The notes beneath the pieces were generated by a model. It was given only the letters and a program-made list of their open reading frames with translations. It was not told the origin of the DNA and made no database searches. From Branchiostoma floridae (Eukaryota; Chordata; Leptocardii; Amphioxiformes; Branchiostomatidae): 64,000 nt of DNA. The translations under genes and the position numbers were made by a program. The stretch spans positions 34,816,575-34,880,574 of the forward strand of contig NC_049979.1 of assembly GCF_000003815.2 (NCBI RefSeq). The letters run 5' to 3'. This document shows positions 36,180 to 64,000 of the stretch, piece by piece (within the stretch, counting starts at the first letter, position 1; each line of letters starts with the position of its first letter).

Positions 36180-37489
36180 GTTGGGGCACAGGTTCCCGAT
36201 TCTGCTGCAAGTTGTCTGGCTTCTGTTTTACAGCTAACCGCACCGCCACTAATGAAGACTGCAATGTTCAGTTCCGTCGTGCAGAATAGACTATAGCGTG
36301 CACAGCCGAATGTTGTCATTAACTGGCTATAATAGTAACCTCCATAGCAGGCTCCATAGTGGCGTTTTACAGTTGCTGATAAAGCGCGTTCTGATGATTG
36401 GCGATTGGATTTCACAGGTGGGTTTAGCCGAGACTAGGTGGGCGGAATTCTCATTGCAGATTCAGGTATCACGTGGTCACCGCAGGGTGTCTGTGCCATC
36501 AAATATTCGTTGTTGTTTTTTCTGGTAAAAAAGTGTTCAAGGCCTCGTATTTGTGTGACGGCTTGGCCAGCTAAACTATAAAAATTCCAGCAGCATCCCC
36601 AAACCCAAAATGTAAAACCAGACATTACCTCTGGGAACTGGACAACCCGAAACCCACCTGGTGCAAAAAATAACCATTCCCAAAATATCCCGTGCAAAAA
36701 TGGACCATTCCAGAGCTACCCGTGCCCCAATCCATCTGCATGTTTGAACCTTAATTCATGAGAAGCTCAAATCGGCCTGCAGGCCGCTTTTCATGTCACC
36801 GTTGGAATCAGTATTAAATGAAAAGGAATGGGGGTGTCCGCTTTCATGACTTCCTGGAAACCTTCATGACTTCCTGGAAACTTTGCGCACTAATCAGCTG
36901 GGACAGGCATGAAACTGTCAACAACTCTGATGACCTATAACCCCGATAACATGTTGAAGATAACCAATGGCAGTCGTACACGTCACATGACGCATCTACC
37001 CATCTGCCGCGCTGATTCAGTCGAACGATTTCGGTGGTAGAACTTTCATCCACGCTTTGCCAGAACTCGGCTTGACAAGTATTTGCGGCAAGAGTTTCAA
37101 CTATGAGGATGCTATAGATTGAGCCACAGGGACATTTTTATGGGGAATAGAGCTGGTCAGACATTTACTCACGGGGTTGTTGCACAGAGTATTCACGAAA
37201 TGGCGAAGTAAAATTAGTACTAAACTGATTGATGCGTTAAGATTGTATTTTCCTTGACCTTTGATAGAGATAGACCAAGCTCCGCCCCCTCGTAGATTTA
37301 GGCTTGTCCTGTCTTGTGCACGCACACCTGTTCAGGCGATTCGGTACCAGTCAGTTCTCGAGGAATCTAAGCTGCGCCCCTCGTAAACCAAGGCGTGCCC
37401 TGCCCTGTACACGCAGCCCAACACTGTGCCAGGTACATGTAGGTCCGGTGCACCGGATAACAGCAACGTTTCCTCCCGAAAAGTCGATC
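36180..37489. promoter_or_regulatory. Shared head-to-head intergenic region
   Basis: The start codons of genes 2 (minus) and 3 (plus) are about 1.3 kb apart, so both promoters must lie here or in unseen 5' exons. I see no certain TATA box or CpG-dense core. A stretch near 36590-36740 (AATGGACCATTCCA motif) resembles 1885-1945, so at least part is repeat-derived. Confidence 0.45.
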
Positions 37490-58106
<20,617 letters not shown>

Positions 58107-58425
58107 TCTAGTCATGGTCTCGACAATGCGACACGATCGTGGTTAATTTATTATTTAAAATTAAAGACTCATATTGTGGGATTTTTATGAGAAACGTTTT
58201 TTTTTTCATGTTCCATTTCGAACACCTTCTTAAACACGTTTGCCATTTTCATCGTCGTTTTATCACCTTTCAAGTGTTTATCTACGGCCAATATATGGCC
58301 GGTTCATCATATGCTTAAGGTTTTATAGAGAACTTTATTGCACGACAATTGTACATGATACAATGTATGGCAAACAACTACCAGTATTACTCAAGTACAA
58401 AATAGAGGTATAGGATCAGGTATGA

Positions 58426-58790
58426 GGTGATGAAAATCGGTGAAAACAACATGTTTTAGCTTCTTTTCATGGATACCACCTGAAAGATGAGAAGTGGAAT
58501 TTTAAGATTGATTTTGTATTTTATTTGGAGTACTGTAGCTGACCTTACGAAAGTTGCTGTACTTTTTGTTGTGTGAATAAAGCTTTGAAAATTCTTTCTT
58601 CTTACGTTGCATTTGTGTCAACATATAGTCAAACAGCAAAATTAATGTGGATGAAGATCGTCGGCAAGTGTACACGTTTGTGCAATGTGATATGACGGAA
58701 ATTCTTTTCTAACGAATGGTGCTAACAAACCCTAAAAGCAACTAACACTAAAAGCCAATATCTGAATATTTGAATTGATATAAAAGTCAA
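58426..58790 (+). repeat. Gene 3 3' end, repeated copy of the gene 1 3' end
   Basis: Matches 13856-14180 as described there, starting about 320 bp after the gene 3 stop. Contains the poly(A) signal AATAAA at 58576-58581. Confidence 0.85.
58576..58581 (+). terminator. Poly(A) signal AATAAA of gene 3
   Basis: Canonical AATAAA about 470 bp after the stop at 58104-58106, followed by AGCTTTGAAAATTCTTTCTT. Confidence 0.7.
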
Positions 58791-59013
58791 AGTCAATGTT
58801 AAACGTCACTGTGACAACACTATATTCGAACAAAGGCTACATCAATTCCATGTTCCACGGAGCGCTCGCGATTGTCACGGAGTGTTCTAGAACTGCATTT
58901 ATCCACGCTGTAGCACAGCAACCAAACATAACGCCACTGTTGACCGAGAATACGCACGGATCTCTCGAGCTCCGAGTTTTGTCAAAGGAAATCTCCCACT
59001 TTCCCATTTAAAG

Positions 59014-61215
59014 ATGGGGGTTCTCGACAAGGCGGCGTCAGCGTTCCTTTCAGTGGTACACGTGCTTTCATTGCTCAGGCCTGGCGGTAAAAGACAGAGC
59101 GGCGAGACAAAACTCACTGTAACTGTCCATGAGGGCAAAGTTGGTCGCAAGAGCCAGGGCAAGTATCTAGTGACAATGCGCCATGGCAAGGAAAAAATAC
59201 AAACCGCTAAGAAAAAGTCCGATGCGCTGATCTGGGAGCATTCGACGAAGTTCGTGCCATGGTCGCCAACAGACAAACTGGTTCTGAAACTTCGTAAGGC
59301 GAAGCGCTGCAAAGACACCACAGTTGGTGAGCTCTCCATCGATGTTGCAGCCGCACTAGAGTCAGCGGACGGTTTACCACAGAAGTGGTGGTACATCATG
59401 GACCGACCCAGCAAAGGCGGGCGGAGGAATGAGGAAGTGTTCTTACAAGTGTCCATTACTCTCGACGGCACGGAGGTGAAAAGCCAGCCTACACAGAACC
59501 CAGGTAAGAGGCGTCTATTTCTGTTCCTATACATAGTAAGTGGCGGCGGAGCTAGGTTTTACTTCTGTCGCAGCGCAAGGATACATATGAAATGACAAGG
59601 ACATTTCTATTTAAGAAAAAAGTGAAAAATCATTTTCGGAAGAAAATATCTAGTTCTGTTGAGGTGACGGCAGTTCACTTCTGATCATACATCGAAAAAT
59701 AGGACAATACAAAAACAAATTCATACGACATTGTATCGTTTTATTCAGTCTCAGACAAGTCACCAGAGGGGACCGTTGAGGCATCAGTACCAAAGGAGCT
59801 GGAGACTCTGTCGGAGCTGCAGAATCACCAGGTCAAGGAGGTGGCAGTTTCTCAGGAAAAAGAAGCGGACACGCTCCCAGACAACAGCGGCAACACATCA
59901 ACTGTCGTCGGCGACATCGCAGACGTCAAGCATGACTCTTCGGACTCAGTCTCAACTTCAGACACAGCCTCAACTTCAGACACAGCGGATGAGTTTGCGG
60001 CTAACGAAGACAGGGACGTCCCACCAAACGACGCGTACCGTTCCTCTGGTAACACGGACGTGACGCCCCTTCAAGTGTCCGGTACTGCCGAAGGTCCGGA
60101 GAGTGGGAGTGAGCTGCCAAAGGGTCAAGGTAAGAGGCGTTGGGTTTCCTTTCTGTATAGAATTGGCATCTGAATCTCTTTTCATTTACAGCTACTGACT
60201 TGCCGTGCTCTATTACGTTCTATTCCTATTCGGAAAGTCGTCATTTATAAAAGTACTGCAGAGAAATAAATTTACAAATGGATAAAGAGAGTACACTCTA
60301 CCAAAGCACGTACGATATGCATGACAATTTGTATACTTCACCTGACATTAGGTGCTGAAGAATAAACGGACGATAAAACAGCTCCATACAATGTACGTTC
60401 AACGTTTTTACTTTTCAGACCCAGCCAAGACTTCTGAGGAGACAGTCAAGACGGAGCTGCAAGAGAAACCAGAGCTGGAGAATGACAAGATCAATGTTAG
60501 CCAGGAAAAAGAGCCGGACGCGCCATCGGACAACAGCGCCAGCGGCAAGGACAGCTCACCACCAGCCGCTGCCGGCGACGCCGCAGACGCCAAAGCAGCG
60601 TTATCAACAAGCTCGGCATCCGGCCTACCAGCCACAGCTCCAGATACAGCAGACAAACGCCCTGCTGTCGGAGAAGGCGATGTCCAAGAGCGCCATCCTT
60701 CAGTTGTCCGTGGAGAACAGACGGAAGCACCCGACAACAGCGGCGCGGATACAGACACAGACAGTCAGACGACAACGTCTACTGAAGGAGGAGGAGCGTC
60801 TCTTACAACAACAACCCCATCGCCCAAACACAAGGACGCAGAAGATCCTCAGTACCAAGAGGTCATGTCGTCAGTCGACAAGCTGTAGGCAGAGCTCCAT
60901 CTTAAGAGAGACTATGCGGAAAAGCTTCTCGCTCATGCCGACTCCCTTCGATCCAGACTCGCCACTACCGTCCCGCATGTTCTCCAGTACCCAGTTATCA
61001 AGAACATTATCGCTGCCGTGCCCGATCGCACATCTTGCGAGTTACCCGAAACACAAGGACTAAGTTTGAGGGAGTTACAAGACATCCAGAAGACCCTCAC
61101 CAAGTCGGTACAAGATGAGAAGGAACGCGCGACCTACATCAAGCGCTGGTACTGGGAAGAACTGGTCCGCGTGGCTCTGAAAGAAGCGCCTGGAGTATTT
61201 GGGCCAGAGGACTGA
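59014..61215 (+). CDS. C2-domain protein with acidic repeats; in-frame TAG before a coiled-coil end
   Basis: Exons 59014-59503, 59749-60129 and 60419 onward, phase 1 at each junction. Exon 1 encodes a C2-like domain (KLTVTVHEGKVGRKSQGKY, ALIWEHSTKFVPWSPTDKLV, TTVGELSIDVAAALE, QKWWYIMDRPS, VFLQVSITLDG), so lipid or protein binding at membranes is likely. It lacks obvious aspartate loops, so calcium binding is doubtful. Exons 2 and 3 encode Ser/Thr/Asp-rich disorder and share a VSQEKE[AP]D...DNS core, hence an exon duplication. The frame stops at TAG 60886-60888 (446 aa) but reads on in the same frame for 108 codons to TGA 61213-61215, with coding-like, charged helical sequence (LHLKRDYAEKLLAHADSLRS, LSLRELQDIQKTL, YIKRWYWEELVRVALKEAPG). 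ATG 59014 has a good context (AAGATGG). Confidence 0.75.
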
Positions 61216-61707
61216 TGTGACATTCTTATACTTAGTTGTGATATGCATTTTTCTGCATTCGTTAAATGCATCATCGAAGTTTGAAAAAGGGTTTTATTTC
61301 ACAGCGCTATCAGCCAATCAATCAACACAACGTTTTGTCACAAAGAAGAACCATTATGAATCTTCAACTGACCCAGCTGTACTTTCGGTCTGCAGTTGAG
61401 AAAAGACTTGCACTTTCATGCCAGATGCTCGAAATATAAAAAAGATTTTGTTTCCTGTAAACGGTCCACTCGTTTTGCCAAGAATACTCAGCTTTTGTAA
61501 CTGTTGCAGATGTAAGGTCCTTGTTGTAAAGTCGCTGTTATTTCATCAACTATTCAATATGCAGTTAACATTTGGGAGAAGCTTCACCTACACGTGAAGA
61601 GACGTAAACACCATGCGCATGCCTCTTTTGAATTGTATTTCAGTCAAAGTTGTTCCATCCCGTTGGTTCAATTTTCGGGTTGGACAGTTTGTCTTTAAAA
61701 GGGAGAA

Positions 61708-61713
61708 AATAAA
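61708..61713 (+). terminator. Poly(A) signal of the C2-domain gene
   Basis: AATAAA about 490 bp after the TGA at 61213 in an AT-rich stretch. Confidence 0.55.
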
Positions 61714-62692
61714 ATGAAGATTGTTCATCACTACATTTGATTACATTTCATCATTTGTCTCCATTGTGAATTTCAACAAAGCTGTGAATTTCTCCTCTCG
61801 TTTAAATGTCACCTCCTATAATAGAATAATCTTTTCCTTTCTTTGACTTTTATAGTGAGGGAACTCATTTCTCGGTGTAGTTCGATGTTTTGTTTCTAAA
61901 TAATGAAACTTTTTAAAGAAATAACTCCTTCCCTTGACTTCACTGTAGGGGTTGGGTCGTAATCGTTGCTGGTGAAAAGTCTTTTTGAAACGCTCGTTGC
62001 ATTAACAAATAGACGGTATTTCCTTGTCTATTACCATTCGTCAATAATGAAAACTTCACGGATTAAACATCAAGCCGAGACGAAGCAGAGATAGAAAACA
62101 TTAGACATTGAATATCAAGAAACTTGCTTTATGTACATCTAATGCTGTAAACGTGGGTCTGTAGTGAGCACATTCGGAATCAAAACATAGATCGTTCATC
62201 TGTCCGTCCGCCTCCAAAAGGTTTTGTCAACGCGTCAAAATATCGATTTGAAGCCCGAGAGTACTTTTATGACAGTAATAAAATGTCATACTACAATATA
62301 TTTCTTTCTAGATTTTAACGATACCAGAATTTGATCATATAGCAAATGAAAAAGACCTACTGATGAAATACATGAGCGAATACACACGCTTTGCGAAAGG
62401 TGGTATGAACGGATATGCGAAGAAACGAGAACGCCATGAAGACTACAAGAAAATGTATATAGATATTCCAATCGCTATAAAAGATAGTTACGTCAAAGAC
62501 AATGTCGCACGTCACTATGACGTCACGATCAGCACAATATTGGAACGTTTAACTTACCTGGATTATGTCATTTCGGGGTCATTGGGGTCAAGAGTATCAA
62601 TTCCATGTTCCACGTAACAGTCGAACCGCAGAGCTCTATGCGCATCCGTTCTGCGCAGCCTTCTCTGGACGGGTCATAGGCCAGAACGCAGT
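61714..62692. other. Intergenic, no gene recognised
   Basis: AT-rich. The frame at 62363-62617 (KYMSEYTRFAKGGMNGYAKK) has weak coding character and no splice or domain support. Confidence 0.4.
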
Positions 62693-63950
62693 TTGTCCTG
62701 GCTTGACCCCGCTGCATGCGTATAAACAACTGCCTGTTGTGCAACAAAAATACCTCAGACCTACATAATGTTTATACTTTTTCACATCTACAGGATTTGC
62801 CCAGCACAGCCATGTGGATATTTATTGCATTGCAAAAGTTCAGCCAACGTTGTGGCCCCCGAAAAAAAAGCAATTTTCGGTCTGTGTATTTGTGATTATC
62901 TTTTCTCCAGTTGTCCGGGGCACAGTCAGTTTTGTCCACAGTCGGACAGTCCAGTTCCTCACCTTCACATTGATACCAAACTTGAAGGGTAAATTTTAGG
63001 AGAAACGGTTTTGCCCCCAAAAAAACTACAGCCATGTCAAATTCCCTGGCGTCTTTTTTCGAAAGAGAAACCGCACACACTGATCTTTCACTATGCTTTA
63101 CAAAACTCAGACATGATGTTTTGACATCATTGCGCTTGCACATGAATCCTACTTATTCTGGCTTCTGGATAATGTTGGTTTTATTTTGGTGGGCTTCCCG
63201 AAATCTATTTGCGACGGCAAGACTTGAGCCGTTAGTTATATAAACTTTTCCAAATGCTGGTTGAACTTGCAACATTAGGCCTGACCCCCGCGGCACGAAC
63301 ATGGAACGTACCGGCTGGGTTCCACCGTTCGAACCCAGGTTCGGACCAGGAGTTCGAAACAGATTGACTCAAAATATGATGAATCTTAAAAACTCTTACT
63401 TTGTACTAAAACTCTGTGTCTATGTGTGTTTGATTATCATCATGTCACTTATTATATTGCATATGACAGCCACACCCATTCAGATTCTTGTAGCAATTAA
63501 TGAGGTCTGTGACACAATGCGAAATGTATAAAAATTGGGTCCGTCCGCAGGGTAGTGTGCTTGGGTAGCTACAACCAGACTGAAACTTCACCACTGTGAT
63601 TTGCGCATGTTCGCAGTTAATTTGGGGGCAAAACCGTTTCTCCTCAAATTTATCCTTCAACTTTGGTATCAATGTAAAGGTGAGGAACTGGACTGTCCGA
63701 CTGTGGACAAAACTGATTGTGTCCCGGCCAACTGGAGAAAAGATAATCACAAATACACAGACCGAAAATTGCTTTTTTTTTAGGGGCCACAACGTTGGCT
63801 GATCTTTTGCAATGCAATAAATATCCACTTGGCTGTGCTGGGCAAATCATGTAGATACGAAAAAGTATAAACATTATGTATATATAAAGGTGTCTTTGTT
63901 GCAAAATAAGCTGCTGTTTACACCCATGCAGTGGGGTCAGTCCGTGACCC
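62693..63950. mobile_element. Large inverted repeat, arms about 330 bp
   Basis: About 62693-63022 and 63608-63950 are inverted copies with around 85-90% visual identity (for example AGCCAACGTTGTGGCCCCCG on the left against GGGGCCACAACGTTGGCTGA on the right; AGGAGAAACGGTTTTGCCCC against GGGGCAAAACCGTTTCTCCT). The ~585-bp spacer has no recognisable gene. A fold-back DNA transposon is the simplest reading; two opposed copies of one element is the alternative. Confidence 0.75.
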
Positions 63951-64000
63951 GGCGTAAGCCGTATTTCAGAGAATAACGCGTTCTACAGTGACCTGCGGTT

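Noticed and set aside
58796-59011. 71-codon frame immediately upstream of the C2-domain gene
   Set aside because: Ends three bases before the chosen ATG in another reading context; no domain and probably 5' flank.

Overview
The window is animal genomic DNA, most likely from a lancelet (Branchiostoma). The evidence is short modular exons with GT-AG introns, mosaic extracellular proteins (LDL-receptor A, F5/8C, kringle, somatomedin B, ZP, SEA, EGF), an adhesion-type seven-helix receptor carrying kringles, and dense small transposons and minisatellites. Three N gaps mark a draft assembly. The species is inferred; nothing here is prokaryotic or viral.

Four gene models could be built exon by exon with matching splice phases. 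(1) Plus strand, 1092-12922: an 818-residue type I membrane protein with a CCDC3-like N-terminal domain, Thr/Ser/Pro linker, ZP module with a furin-like site, EGF, EGF, SEA, EGF, one membrane helix and a short tail. (2) Minus strand, 36179-26725: a 1187-residue receptor with signal peptide, F5/8C, LDL-A-type modules, two kringles, somatomedin B, a Cys-rich stalk and 7TM. (3) Plus strand, 37490-58106: a 1225-residue secreted or lipid-anchored protein with 13 LDL-A modules, two F5/8C domains, a Cys-rich segment, four more LDL-A-type modules, a Gly/Thr repeat and a hydrophobic C-terminus. (4) Plus strand, 59014-60888: a C2-domain protein whose frame stays open for 108 codons beyond an in-frame TAG. 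The last two exons of an ER FKBP-type protein (EF-hands, HEEL end) lie at 22196-23180 and appear frameshifted.

Genes 2 and 3 are head to head, 1.3 kb apart, and share F5/8C and LDL-A modules joined by phase-1 introns, which fits exon shuffling. Between genes lie a degenerate non-LTR retrotransposon fragment (14.3 kb), tRNA-derived SINEs, several inverted-repeat transposon families and, inside gene 3, a 3.9-kb LINE copy with a 26-bp target duplication.

The most interesting signal is at the splice sites. Intron 1 of gene 3 is flanked by an exact 10-bp direct repeat containing AG/GT, and none of the seven LDL-A modules in the next exon has an intron there, which looks like a recent intron gain. 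In four other places a tandem array has grown out of an exon edge, multiplying a functional 5' or 3' splice site 4-17 times into the adjoining intron. Two of these arrays bracket one intron that splits a kringle.
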